The notes beneath the pieces are model-generated. The model worked only from the letters and a program-made list of their open reading frames with translations. It had not been told where the DNA came from and made no database searches. The translations under genes were made by a program, and so were the position numbers. Positions 20,431 through 32,386 of a stretch of DNA of 64,000 nucleotides are shown here, in pieces. Positions within the stretch are counted from its first letter, which is position 1, and every line of letters begins with the position of its first letter. The stretch is from Viridothelium virens (lineage: Eukaryota; Ascomycota; Dothideomycetes; Trypetheliales; Trypetheliaceae): the NCBI GenBank assembly GCA_010094025.1, contig ML991787.1:366758-430757 (forward strand), given 5' to 3'.

Positions 20431-21474
20431 CTAATTCTCAGGAAGGATAAAACGTCGAGTCTCGATGAGTGTATCCTCCACCCACAATCTCCATTCTCTT
20501 AGGCAGATATCGGGAAGGACTCGGGTGCCATCGGTACAGATAACGTTTGTTCCGTTCATGTCGACTTCTACAATAGCACGTGCGCCCACGCCACGCCATG
20601 GTGTTCGGCTAGTGACTTTGCGGTTATCCAGAGTAACCTCTGATCGATTACGTCTGGTGTATCCTACAATCCTAGGCATGCCACTGGGAAAATGCGACCA
20701 TAACCAATCCGAAAGTCTAATGATTGATCCCTGATATCGAAGAATTGTGTGCATGCCGTGCATTCTTTCTTCATCACTGGTGTAAGGTGTAACAAGAAAG
20801 ACCTCGGGATTATACTGTTGGCTGAGGATCTCATAGGGTCTTTTGAGGACATCAAACCCGGCTGAATCTTCGTCACTTCCTCGGAGGAATTCGGAGATCC
20901 GGGAAAGGAACGAATCAGGAGTTTGGTCGACCCCTCGTGCATCCACAAAGTCAGGCACTTCCCAGATATGCGAGAGAACGACACCCCTCGAGGATACGAT
21001 CATAACAGCTGTGCATCCAAACAGATTCCCGACTCCGAAGGCATCGTCTCCAGAGCTGGGGAATCTAAACGCCTTCTTAAACGGCGCATCCCTCCTCAGG
21101 AGTCGATTGACTCGATGAGGACTAGGAACCCAGCTAGCCTTTCGCGAAATATAACGAGATAAATTCCGGATGTATTCGTGTGTATCAGCTATTCGGGAAA
21201 TAGGCTCGAGAGTCCGCTTTCGTAGACCGTGCACATGCCGTTGCAGACCATCCGTAAGGTTCGTTCCTGTAGTCGTGTAAAAGTCAAGTGGGATTTTTGA
21301 ATTTCCAGAAGCCTCAGAGAGTTGACCGGAAGTATAGTTACACCCATCGCCGCATGTCTCGGGTGTGCATAGTGTTTGATTACGCGTGAAAGGGCTCGGG
21401 TCATGTATTGAGCTGTTAGGCAAGAGCGCGACTGCCCCACTGGTGAGAATACTAAGGAAGAAAACAATTCTCAT
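20431..21474 (-). CDS. Secreted protein of unknown function
   Basis: Single exon, 347 residues from the Met at 21474; an upstream in-frame Met at 21540 would bury the signal peptide. MRIVFFLSILTSGAVALLPN is a clear signal peptide. Several Asn-x-Ser/Thr sites follow (NSS, NQT, NYT, NLT, NLS, NRS, NGT). Dibasic sites (RKR, RRD) could be processed. The middle contains GVGNLFGCTAVMIVSSRGVV followed by LSHIWEVPDF, a pattern I associate with a large, uncharacterised family of secreted or hypothetical proteins in ascomycetes. The last part has a WRGVGARAIVEVDMNGTNVI block. No catalytic motif is recognised. An extracellular or cell-wall role is plausible; nothing more can be said. Confidence 0.7.
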   Translation of the reverse strand: MRIVFFLSILTSGAVALLPNSSIHDPSPFTRNQTLCTPETCGDGCNYTSGQLSEASGNSKIPLDFYTTTGTNLTDGLQRHVHGLRKRTLEPISRIADTHEYIRNLSRYISRKASWVPSPHRVNRLLRRDAPFKKAFRFPSSGDDAFGVGNLFGCTAVMIVSSRGVVLSHIWEVPDFVDARGVDQTPDSFLSRISEFLRGSDEDSAGFDVLKRPYEILSQQYNPEVFLVTPYTSDEERMHGMHTILRYQGSIIRLSDWLWSHFPSGMPRIVGYTRRNRSEVTLDNRKVTSRTPWRGVGARAIVEVDMNGTNVICTDGTRVLPDICLREWRLWVEDTLIETRRFILPEN

Positions 21475-24322
21475 TATTTCCTTTTGATGGAATGCACTAA
21501 CAGTAATGTGAAAAAACAGAACTCGAAGGGGGTTAAACAACGGTACTGGGATTGTGAGGAATCAGCATAATATACAGCAGCGGCAAGCTTTATCGGAATG
21601 GTCTGACAGAGAACGGCTAGATAATTGTGCAATTGGCGCTCTTTGAGAACAGCTCAGCAGAACTTGGAATGGACCAGGTGTTGCCATCAAATACAGTACC
21701 TACATCGGCGAGCTCCGTGACCGAACAGGGAGTCCACTCTGCTTCTGATTACATTATGTTGCCGAATCTCAAAATATATTAGTCTCAACGTTTCGGATAA
21801 TGCCCTTCAATCGATTTCAATGCCATTCAATATGATCCCAGAACTGTGAGCAAGAGCGTAGTGAGATAGGTTATAAGAAGGAATGGAAGAACTTTCGGAT
21901 AGTCTTGTTTCTGTTTCAGTTTCGCGTCATTCAAGAAGTCCTCGACAAAATCGCAAGCTCCAAGCAGTCATTCTTTATCTCACTATCTTTTGGCACGTAG
22001 GTAAGATGTTCAGACCGAATAGTTTTGGGAATTTTCGCTTGTCTCAATAGCTCGTTTTGCCAGGCCTAGCAGAGTAATGTGCGCGCGTCAAGTATGCATG
22101 TTTGCCGACGGGGCGGGGCAAAATTGGACAAGAGACAGCCAAATATCGTAATCCGAGAACTTGCCTTTGCTTCAAAGTCCCTTACTGAGAGAGTCTTGGA
22201 CTAATTAAAGTGCAAAGCTCCGTGGCTGCTGGACCGCAGCCACAAGTCGAGAAAAGGACTTGAAGGAATTGAGAGTTCCAGATGTTTCCTGTTCAGGGTC
22301 GGCTCTACAAAGTCTACCTATCTTGGTAGTGGTATACCTTCTACTGCGCTGCCGATTGAGCCGTGGCAGCAACACTGCGACGGATGGCGATGCGGTCCAA
22401 ATAGCCCATATTGACTCGAGACATCATAGTCACGGAAGTCTAGATAGGCCATGACGGTCAGCACAAGTAAGCTTTGGTCTTGCTGATTGAAGTAGAAATC
22501 GAGATTGCGGCGAGTATTGTGCCGCGCATCTTGGGCATCCATTACATCATGCCCAACGTCCTCAGCAAAGTATTGTATACTGGGTACTAAGTGGATCGAG
22601 ACCGAAATTGAGAATGAAGGGATTGGATCGCGCGTGGGTACCTTTGGGTGGAGCCGTCCACGTATGACAAGGTTTACAGTCTGCGAAGCAGATTATTCTT
22701 TTGAGTTTCGCCTTGACTGTTACCGCCTTTGCAATCCAAGTGTCGATGGGGTCAGATCTGAAGCCCGATACGGCATACTATGGGCTCGGGGTACTATCGC
22801 TAAAGGGCAACGTACAGTATAGGATTCGTCGGAGAACCCGTCCTTTGGCCTAGATGAATACGTCTCTTCTGCTATGTTCTGAGCATGCATGTATAGTCTA
22901 GAAGCTTATTAGCGATTGTGGAATCATGTTCACCTGGAGAAGACCAGCTTTACTCTATACTGCTTCCTACTGTGGAGGTTCTGACGCTGTGATCGATGCA
23001 GGGGCGATAATGGTTGATGGAGAGAAAGACTGAATTGGACGAGAGGAGCTTGCACTTGCCTGTTTAAGTAGAGTGCAGGCAGGGGGCACTTCTGGACGAA
23101 GCCGCGGCTTCACGAAGCTCGCCACTCTCGCTTAGAGCACCGCTTCTCTCACCTCTCCCTACTCTATCCCTACTCTATCCTAGTTGCGCCGGATGCAGCT
23201 CTTTTGGGCTTTCTCCCTGCTTGCAACATGTCGCCTGTGCTCGACTTCGCTTTCGCATCCACGACTCTTCCCTGGATCACAATAATGTTTGACGGAACAA
23301 GTGATTTTGTCGTCTCTAGTCTTCCCGGGAGATCTACAAAGCAGAGCGCGATCGCAAGCGACTGACCCTCAAATTGATAACTTCCGTGTCTTCCAAGCTG
23401 GCATTTTTGAAGAGCTCCGATGTGGCTTGAGCTCTAGCGGCAGCTCATATGTGGCCACCAAGCAGAGTTTGCAGCGTCTGTAGGACTCTGCTCAACTGTT
23501 ACCCCGACAAGCACCTTTTTCTAGAGATCTATATCAAGCTACCGAGATACTACCTCATCAAGTTTGACGGTATATGCATTGAGGAGCCTATTGGCTAGCT
23601 GCTCGTAATGTCTGTCTCTAGACATGTTATAAAAAGCGCATCAACAAAGTGCTAGGGGTGGCATGCAGGTCGCCGTCATCAGGAGTGACCCGCAGGGATA
23701 TACATCACTAACCATGTTGATCACTGCCGAGTAGGAAGTCCGAAGCCTGGTAGTTCAGTCCTTGATTATCGTCGCGAGAAGAGTCCCTGTACCTTTGTCC
23801 CTTTGTTATGTTGGGCACGGCCGATGTTACGTGAACCATATAACTTCAATTCGTCCCAGTAATCTGGACGAACAATACGAGACAGCAGTGCGCCATACCT
23901 TTTCCTCCAGACTGGATGATCGATGCGGGGAGCGACTCCGAAGCAGCCTTACCTGCGATAATTCTATCGCTGAATGAAGGCTGTGCGGCATCGCTTTACT
24001 GCGAAGGATCCTAATGCGGGTTTTACTCATTACGGCCATAAGCTACGATCACAACTACACGGCTATGATGGAGCTTCAATGAGTGGATCTTCGTCGATCT
24101 CTTCCTTCGTGGGACAGGAGGATATCAGGCATTCTTGAAGTGGAAGTTTTCGGGTTTTCAGGGTTAGATTCAGCGAGCTACATCTCTGAAAAAAAGCAAT
24201 GAGCAATGGATATAAAGAGCTCTGAAAGATCAGGCTTTTCCATACATCACTACTTCAACCAACGAAACCAGCATTTCTGTTGTCAAAGGCAATTTCAAGC
24301 TTCAATCCGAGAGTAACGCACA
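21475..24322. other. Gene-poor stretch of 2.8 kb
   Basis: Between the divergently arranged secreted-protein gene and the GH5 gene. Short ORFs occur on both strands (for example 22505-22822 on plus and 22318-22542 on minus), but they overlap, lack splice support and match nothing I know. A short direct duplication of CTACTCTATCC is at about 23160-23183. The right end is the GH5 promoter. Gene relics cannot be excluded. Confidence 0.45.
24211..24217 (+). promoter_or_regulatory. TATA-like element of the GH5 gene
   Basis: TATAAAG lies 106 bp before the ATG at 24323, at a spacing plausible for a fungal TATA box with a leader of about 70 nt. An A-run lies just upstream. Confidence 0.4.
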
Positions 24323-25648
24323 ATGAAATTTACACTTGTTTCTCTTTTGGCTCTTGGCTCTGCTCCTGTCATCCGTGGGCTCACACTTCAGAAGAGAGCC
24401 TCCAATTCATGGGGTGGCGGCAATCTCTACTTCCTACATGGGTTGTCGGACTCAGATCAAGAATACTACATCAACACCCTTGCGTCAGACAAGGCTAAGG
24501 CTGTACGTCTTTGGGGTATGTCTTTCGTAATGCCCTCTCCTGATCATGCACTCCATGGCACGAGAACGACAGGTTCTCGATGCTTCATCAATGCTAATCT
24601 GCAGTCCAGTCACTGAGCTAAATGCGGGATGCCAAAAGGGAAGCAAGGTTGTTTCATCGATCCCGGATCTTGAGCCTGACTCAATTGGCACTTACAACGA
24701 TACTGTACTCGATGCCCTGGATGGGGTACTGGCAAAACTCGTTACAAAGGGCATAAAGGCGATTATATCACCTCATGACGGAAACGCCTTTGGGTTGAAC
24801 TCTTGCGATGTCTACGGAAAGGCCTACGGTTGCAGCAAAAGCGATTCCGCTGGTGACAGCTTTTACTCTAGCACGACTGCAAAATCTCAGTCTGACTCAC
24901 TTCTCCGGTTCATCCCAGTGTCTCTGCTGACTTGTTTCTAGATATGATGCTCGTATGGCTCATGTGCTGAACTACAAATCGCGGAGCAGCGGAAAGGCTT
25001 GGAGCCAATGGGGTGAGGCTATCCTAGCTTTCGATATCCAAAATGAGCCGTTTCAGCAAGCCGAAGATCAGGCCTCGAATAACGACCCAAATGACTGGCT
25101 CTGTGGTCGAGCTGGAAATATGAATGCCCTCATTAATAATTCTGGTGTTAAATTGGCGACGGGCGGGGTTGGTGGGGACCAAAGCCACGGAAACAATCTC
25201 ATGCCCAAAGCTATCGAATGCTCTGCAATCGACCTGATCAGCATTCATGGGTGAGCTACGAAGCTTCCCTGTTCTTTGCATTTATTTTAGTCTAATTCAG
25301 TTCAGCTACGTTGGAACGGCAAATTTCTGGTCCAGTAATTTGCCAAGCATGGAGAGCACGGCCGCGTCAAACAACAAGCTACTCTATGTTGAGGAGTGGG
25401 GCGTAACAACCAGCGACACGGACAACTTCGATTCTCAAGCGTCGGCTATCAATGGGGCTGGGATCCCATTCGTCTACTGGGAGTTCACCCCTGGTCCTGA
25501 CGGAACGCAGAATTGCTGGACAGGATGCTGCACCGGCTATGATGGCTACGAAGTTGGACTAAACAGCACCAAGGGCAACGTACAGCAGGCGCTTCAGAGC
25601 GCTGCTTCTCGCTCTGCCGCGCAAGATTGGTCTGGCCTGATAGATTAG
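24323..25648 (+). CDS. Secreted glycoside hydrolase family 5 enzyme
   Basis: Model: join(24323..24515,24610..24889,24942..25250,25306..25648), 374 residues. The N-terminus MKFTLVSLLALGSAPVIRG is a signal peptide followed by a Lys-Arg site. The acid/base Glu is E193 in AFDIQNEPF and the nucleophile is E291 in LYVEEWGVT, the usual GH5 pair. An Asn-Glu-Pro strand and a final Trp in PFVYWEFTPG fit the barrel. Exon joining was set by motif continuity: VRLWVTELNAGC, AKSQYDARMAHVLNYKS and ISIHGYVGTANFWS. Intron 2 uses a weak donor, GTCTGA at 24890. Fungal relatives are usually annotated as endo-beta-mannanase or 'cellulase family'; beta-glucan or mannan is the likely substrate class but cannot be fixed from sequence. 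No carbohydrate-binding module or GPI signal is visible. Confidence 0.85.
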
Positions 25649-26452
25649 AGATGTGGTGGTGCAATTTTTCGAACAGAGGGACCGTGAGGGTGCGATAACA
25701 GATGGAAGCCTCAAGGTCAAGGCGACTGTCTTGTGGCTGAAGAGCTTTTTCCAGTTTCCCGAGTCCTATGAAGTAGACTCCGGCGCTCTGGATTAATCTC
25801 TCGCTTGTACTTGTTCGGGTTTCTGTCAGTCTCTTATCCGCTGTCCCTGAATGCTTATTGCCAAATGTTTCCTACAAAATCTGGATGTCGAAATGTTGGT
25901 GTCTTCTATTGGCATCCAGATTTCTTATCCCTTCTTTGGCAAGCTCTTCTTCGTAATAAGTTTATCTTTTTTTTTTTCTCACTCTGTGTAGACTGAAGTG
26001 TCTAACTTGTCTTGCCTTCTTTATCCTAAAGATGTTCTAGTCTAGACGCTTTTTTGTGTATGCATGCTCGAACTTCCAGAATGCTGATGTTTTTAAGCGA
26101 AGAGAATACTATTTGTTATCGTTTGTGATACGAGCGTCATTGAAAGGGACTTACGAGCAGGGACATGTAGGAATACTTCATCATGGAACTCTGCAGAGGA
26201 CATTAGAACTACGTCGCAGAGGCATCGACCTTCGCAGGCTGAGAAACCATGTCAATGATCCAGAGTTGAGGATGCCCTGCAAAGCGTGTTGGATGGGGTG
26301 TATGGCCGTCGCCTTGCTCGTAAAGAGAAAGCTCCAATGTCTACCTCTCGTTGAGCTATTCGCTGTACAGAACTCGAAGCTTGAATTGCTTGAGAAAGTC
26401 GTGGTATCTAAACGCCCGCCGATGCAAGACTGTATCGTATAGACAGTGGCCC
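25649..26452. other. Intergenic, convergent 3' ends
   Basis: About 0.8 kb between the stop codons of the GH5 gene and the Aquarius homologue. T-rich tracts near 25970 fit 3' UTR or terminator sequence. No coding ORF, repeat or RNA gene is recognised. Confidence 0.5.
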
Positions 26453-29400
26453 TCATTCTACCTGTACAGGATCATCAAGATCTTCTTCTAACTCCTCGTC
26501 TATCACGCCGGCTCCATCATCCTCGTCGTCATCTCCAACAACGACTTTCTCCTCCGGGGGCAATAGCCCCTCTCCCTTCTTGATCGCTTCTACCTTCGCC
26601 TGCGTCATTTCAAACACGTACTGCCCGAGATGCTCCACGCCAGTCATTTCAACTCCCTCTCCGACATCGTCATTGAGCACCCGCGCAGTAGGCTGCAATT
26701 CCCCAGTTACAAGCCTCAGCGTATCCGGACGTTGAAACAGGAGCTCAAACGCAGCATGCAGTTCCGGAACGACTTCAAAAACGGCGCGGCGTCCGAGAAT
26801 GTACAAACCCAGACGAGCACGAGAAAGCGCAACAGTGAGACGGCGCAAGGAACGTAGGTATCCGGGTCGGGTGGTGCGGGTGAGCGAGAGGATGATATCT
26901 GATCGAAAGTTAGTACCGAGAATTCCTTGACACCCTTGGAAAATTGTTGGAAAGACATACAATCATTCTGCTCCCCCTGATACCGATCCACCGTACTCAC
27001 CGTCCTCGGCATGCCAAACAACCGGTTATCCCGACACCGATGCGCCAACACATCCCGGATCAGCGCCCTCTGTCCCGCATACGTAGCCAGTATACTGATT
27101 CTGCTCGCTGGATACCCAAGCAATCGCATGTACATGAACAGCGCGACCGCATATTCCGCCTCACCCAGATTCTGCACAAAGTGCGGCGACGGCGTGCTTT
27201 CTCCTTTGCCCTTATAGTCCGGCACGTCGACGAATTGGTAGTCGTACCGGAAGCCCGCGTTCGCGGTCTGGAACTCCGGATCCGTGAGCACGTTGGGTAG
27301 GTTCTGCAACGCGGGATACCGCCACTTGTACAGTTCTGCAAGGCTGGGTCGCGCTCGGCCCTGCGCGTCGAGCATGATGGTCGGCACGCCCAGACGCACG
27401 AACCGGAGAAAGAGAGATTGTTCGAGGTTGGCATACTGGCTAAATGCCTGGTTCTGGATAATGGGGCTGTTTTGGAAATGGTCGCCGATGAGGACGACGC
27501 GTTGGAGAGGCATGTCCTTTCCTGAATGCTCGTTCTTTAGTTCTTGGGGGTTTTGAAGCGCAAGCGGGATGAAGTTCTCGATCTCCGTGATTTGGGCGGC
27601 TTCTTCCATGATGACATTGTCGTAGTGGAAACCAAGATTTGCGATTTCTTGGCGGCGCATGGCGGCGTGCGTGCTGGTCATGGCGATGATTCGAGCTTCT
27701 TTGACGAGAAGATAGTTTGCCTTGTCGCGCGAATTGCGCAGGATCTCAAAAGGGCGGATATCTTCAAGTTCAGAGAAGATCTTTTCGATGTGCCGATAGC
27801 AACCTGAAATGATGTCCACTACTTCTCTCCTCGATGCATTTTCGGAAAACAGGGGACTTGGTAGATTTGAAAAGTAGTCATGGAAAGGGAACGCTGTAAT
27901 GATGTCCTGCGCATCTTGTGTCCCTGTGGCAACAACATCCCAATATTGCTTCCAGCGGGGTTTGATGTAGACAAGGTTAAAGTAGTCAGCTGTTTCGCAA
28001 GAATTACCATGAGCGCCAGGGGCGCCGATGCTTTTCGCTAGCCGATCGACTTCACCAAGATATCGAGCGCCATTCTCAAGAAAGGACTCGACACGACCAT
28101 GCTTGCTGTAGCTTGCTTCGGTCTCAAGTTCTTCCTCACCGTGTCCAAGCCGAAGAAGATGTCTTTCATCAATGTCAAGAGCCACAATTTTTCTGAAAAG
28201 GTTGTTGAGAGCCTGATTGCTATGCGCGATTAGAAGGGTTCGTTGCGAGGGGAAGTTATGATAGATGTTGTTAATGATTTGAGTGGCAACGTCAGTCTTG
28301 CCAGTGCCTGGAGGGCCAACGATAATTGAGAGGCCAGGCTGCGTGCCCGAAGAGATAGCTTCTATCTGCGCAGGTGTGAAGCGAACAGAATTCAGTCTTG
28401 GAGCATCTGTAGGATACGGTCCAGTATTTGGTGGTTTGTAGGTCGAGACCAGGACTTTTTTTGTTCTTGCCGACGTCGGCACATCTTCTTGGTCGCGTCG
28501 TCTCTTCTTCGATGGCCGAGGTGCTTCCTCGTGGCCCTCTTCGGTCATCGTCTCGAGGATGTATGGCGGCCCGAAGCTGGACTGGGCTTCCTCACTTGGC
28601 TCGATTGTTCTGCCAGGAAAGCTTTCGATAAGGTGCGCCCAGTCCAAGAACGTATCTCGAAAGTCAATAGACTTGAGTCGATTAGATAGCCGCTGATAGG
28701 TAGCACTAGCAGGATCGCCGTATCCTAGAAAGACCTCCTGAAGCCAGGAGGGAACGGGAATGTCCGACAACGTTAAGCGTCGAATTGACTCGAGGACGGA
28801 CTTGAAATTATTCTCTCTTGCTCTCCGACGTACGATGAGATTAATCGATTCATAGACTTCTGTGGCGGCCGATGCTGCCCCTTTGATGTCTGCCGAGTAT
28901 GCCACAGTATCGACTTTCAGAATAATTCTCCTTTGGCGAACTCTACGCTCGTAGCCGTCCTCTGGTCGAGTCTGCTGCTCACGTAACGGTCGTCCCTTTT
29001 CGTCTTGCACCTGAAGAACCTCGGCGCATCGGATATATTTTATTCCATGCTTTCGAGAAGCGTCTCCATAGGTATAACCATTTCCATTTGCAAGAGAATC
29101 GTCTTGAGCATGAACCCCGACGAGAAAGACGACATCGTCTGGCCGTAGAGTCTCCCACTCTCTTCTTACTCCAGAGTTGAGACGCTGAACATCTAATATC
29201 ACCTCGCTCCGAACGATGGCCGGCTTGCTTTCCCCAACCTTTGGGGGGGCGACGTCTAGTATAGCAGGTTTCGCAATTGGTAGTGCTAGTCGGGAGAACC
29301 CTTCAAATCGAGTGCTTGTGCCTACCAACCGAGGCTGCATTCGCTTGACGGTGTCCTCGATATGATTTCGAATTTCGTAAAAGGATTCGGAACGATGAAG

Positions 29401-30972
29401 AATGAATGACCGCCAAAGAAAGTCGCCCATGGAAAGATATTGTAGATTGAGCTTAGGAACAGCAAGAGGCCTTGACCCGTTGTATTCTGCATTACGCATC
29501 AAGGAAGCCTCGTACAAAATGGAATCAGTCGGAAGGATCGGCATTCCTCCGATCGATTCTTGAAAAGTGTGATGACGTTCAAGAGAGGCGAGTAGAATGT
29601 TCAGGATTAATTCTCGATCTTGAATAAGTGACGAGGACGGATACGTTATTCGCAATCCAAATTGAGAGCAGAGCTGCCTCAAGTCGTCGTCAGAAAGAGA
29701 CTCGAATTCAGCACGAGTCTCCTCATTATTGTTTACTGAACCAAGGTTAGAGAGCGCGAGAACTTTTAGCTTTGACTGATAGCCTTTTATGATTATACGC
29801 TGAAGGTTTGATAATTTGGCATCGTGCTTTTGATGATACTCAACGGTCGAAAATTGCTGCCCAGACTGATCATCAATCGGGAAGTAGGTATAGTGTTGTA
29901 AGAGGGTTGCAAGATCTCTAAATAGACCACTCCCTTCTTTTTCACAGAGAGGCGATAGTTTGATGATAATCAGCAAATTGAGATTTTGGATGAGTGAGTT
30001 CACATGTCGTCTAGTCGGTAATTGGCTTTGCAAATCCGTCAGAAACTCGAGGAGCCTTTCGCAATAGTGCAGGTTGTCCTGAGAAGCTACTTGTTTGTCA
30101 TCGGAGATCTTGTCAATGAAGTCTAGCATCAAAGTAAACAGCCAGGTTCTCTCAAACCGTAGCTTGGATTTTGTGGGCTCGTCCGCTGCATCGTAGCGCT
30201 TAGCTGCTGCGCGCCAGGCCTTCTTAAGAGTTGGATTCTGGTCAAGCCTTCGTTCGCGTGAGGCATCACTGTGGAGATTGTGCCAAATTGCAATGGAAAC
30301 CAAAGGCGCGCACTCCTTGCGTACTATTCCATTGTCCAGAGATTGAAATGCTCCAATCATAAAAGTGATGAGTTGCGTTCGAACCAGCAGGGAAAGGGAC
30401 GTGTCAACAGTCATTGACAAGATTCGGCGGAAGAGTGTTGAGAATTCTGCTGACTTGTTCACAAGGAGATCTGCTACTGTGTTAGCTTGCTCATTAACTT
30501 GAGACTCCACTGGGTACGAACCCCACGATGGCAGATTCTCCCTTCTCTTGACGTTTAGGATGAGTATGATGAGGAGGATATGATAATTCGATGAATCCTC
30601 GGAAAAACCAGGCCAAAGATATCCCTCCAGCACCTGTAATTGCTCCAGCAAAAGTAACTGGCCGAATGCGAAGCCATCTTGCTCCAAATGATCCCAAAGC
30701 TCTTCCTTGACTATTTTCTGCTGAACCTTGGGAGATTTCTTCTTGTCTAACCATGTTTTCCGAGCCGTATGCGCGTAGTGGTTATCGCCTTGAAGGTCTG
30801 CAAGTGTGGGGCGTCCGAGAAGCGCGTTTTCGGCGTCTGCGTTCAAGGACGCGTTTGTGGGTGCCATGGTGGACGGCGCATTGGCGGCGGCAGCAGCAGC
30901 AGAAGGTTCACTCTCGTGCGCACGACCGAGAAAAGGAGAGCGAGAGCTGGGACGGAAGGCGAGAGAAGCCAC
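26453..30972 (-). CDS. cwf11: Spliceosomal RNA helicase Aquarius / Cwf11 (intron-binding protein)
   Basis: Model: complement(join(26453..26898,26961..30972)), 1485 residues, normal for the family. Aquarius is an SF1 (Upf1-like) helicase of the spliceosomal intron-binding complex and contacts intron RNA upstream of the branch site. After an Ala-rich N-terminus, the family region begins near HTARKTWLDKKKSPKVQQ and runs as a long helical armadillo-like domain. The helicase core has the Walker A IIVGPPGTGKTD near residue 865, the Walker B-like VIMEEAAQITEIENF, GDHFQNSPIIQNQ, TVDRYQGEQNDY and LTVALSRARLGLYI. The 62-nt intron (donor GTATGT at 26960, acceptor ATCAG at 26899, phase 1) splits the EQND-YIILSL motif. 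The C-terminus is acidic (DDDEDDG). Met36 at 30867 is an alternative start. It shares a 193-bp divergent promoter with the complex I subunit. Confidence 0.94.
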
Positions 30973-31165
30973 CGTGAGCCCCGTTGGTCAGAATCGAAGG
31001 GACGTTGAACTGGGTAATGCTTGCATGCGACGAGACTGCGTGAACTTTTCTGAGGCCGAAGCTTCATATCGCTTGGGCCACATCCAGAAATCCAGTATCC
31101 ACACTCCTCCTTCTCGACTTCGATCCCTCCGCCGAAGCCCTCCATTGATCATCTTCGAGCTCAAA

Positions 31166-32087
31166 ATGTCGCATCCAAGTCCCTCAGGTGGCCTCGGAAT
31201 AGCCCCTGTGCAAGAAGAGAGATCGAGTCCGTATGTTCCAGCAAAGCAACTAGACTCAAAGTATCCTGTATGTTCCTCAATTGATCATTCCCGATCACTA
31301 GCTAATCTGCCTCAAGCTTATTGATAATGATCCGTACGTTCTTCCCTAGGGTTACTTTTCGAGTGCCTAGTCGCGGCAATCAATGTCATTCTACATTTTA
31401 TAACCTTTCTCGACTGACTGAGCGACATGGACAGCCACTTCACGCGTGTCCTTCGCTATGCTCGTCCCTCCGACTACGGTTGGGGTGCCGCTTTAACTGC
31501 TGCGGGTCCGGCTGTCATGCTGTTCTGGGAACGAATGTCACCATCTTACGTCGGAAAAGGAGGGTTTGCGTCTATAATGAGATTGACAGGTGCCATTGCT
31601 GTTGGGGGTGGATTCTTATTCTACTACCAACGTAGCATCCGTATGTTATAGCCCACTAAATCATGGTTGATCAATTTGATATGGCGGCATTTACTGATGG
31701 TCAAAATACAGAACGGTTCTATGGCCTTACAGAAAATCGCCGCGAAATTGACCTGGACATGCGGGAGATGGTGGACAAAGTCAAAAAGGGCGAGCCGCTT
31801 TACGGCCACAGTAGCCTTAGCGAGCACATGCAAGGTGTAGCTGCTCGGAATTCACGATATTCGGGACTCTTTCTATACGCAATCCCGTGGTTCAATTTCG
31901 TGAACCACCCATTTGTTCGTCAACCTCTCTAATATACTCCCTAATGGACCCGAGAACTCGAGTGAAAGTAGTTTTGACACTAACATTTGTTCTGTAGCAT
32001 GGTGTTGATACATCGAAATATTATCGACAAGCTGAACGCGAGTTGGCTGCGGAAGAGTCTGGACGGGAAGGACCAACTCCAGCATAG
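31166..32087 (+). CDS. Fungal complex I accessory subunit, NADH-ubiquinone oxidoreductase 21-kDa type
   Basis: Model: join(31166..31267,31317..31333,31435..31640,31712..31914,31998..32087), 205 residues. It is an accessory membrane-arm subunit of mitochondrial complex I. The join reads SPYVPAKQLDSKYPLIDNDP then HFTRVLRYARPSDYGWGA, the conserved N-terminal domain of this fungal family; a helix AGPAVMLFWERM and a second hydrophobic segment AIAVGGGFLFYYQRSI follow. The C-terminal domain contains RFYGLTENRREIDLDMREMV, GEPLYG and AARNSRYSGLF, ending HGVDTSKYYRQAEREL. Exon 2 is only 17 nt (LIDND plus two bases). The last intron has a weak donor, GTTCGT at 31915. All phases are consistent. An unspliced reading would stop at once after each exon. 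Confidence 0.88.
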
Positions 32088-32386
32088 CAGACTGTACTAT
32101 AGTCACAAGGCACCACTACTTACCTCTAGGGGTAGATGTTGAATCACTTAGGCACGCGGCGCACCAGGAGCTATCTAGTCGCTGGACTCCGCGGACTGTT
32201 GAAGTTCCGAAAATGGGAATGTGCACGCGAATCAAGGCTGGAAAAAGGGATATCTCAGATGGAGTTCAATGAAATACAGCTATCGTAGCTTGCAAAGCGC
32301 AAATACATTAGCAATTAGCCACTAATCCTGTTCTCCCTCCAATAGCGCAGTCGTCTTTTAAGGTCGCGAGCTACACCTCCTTGTAG

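Noticed and set aside
22318-22822. Overlapping ORFs on both strands (74 and 105 residues)
   Set aside because: Neither has motifs, signal peptide or plausible exon partners; kept only as a mention in the gene-poor stretch.
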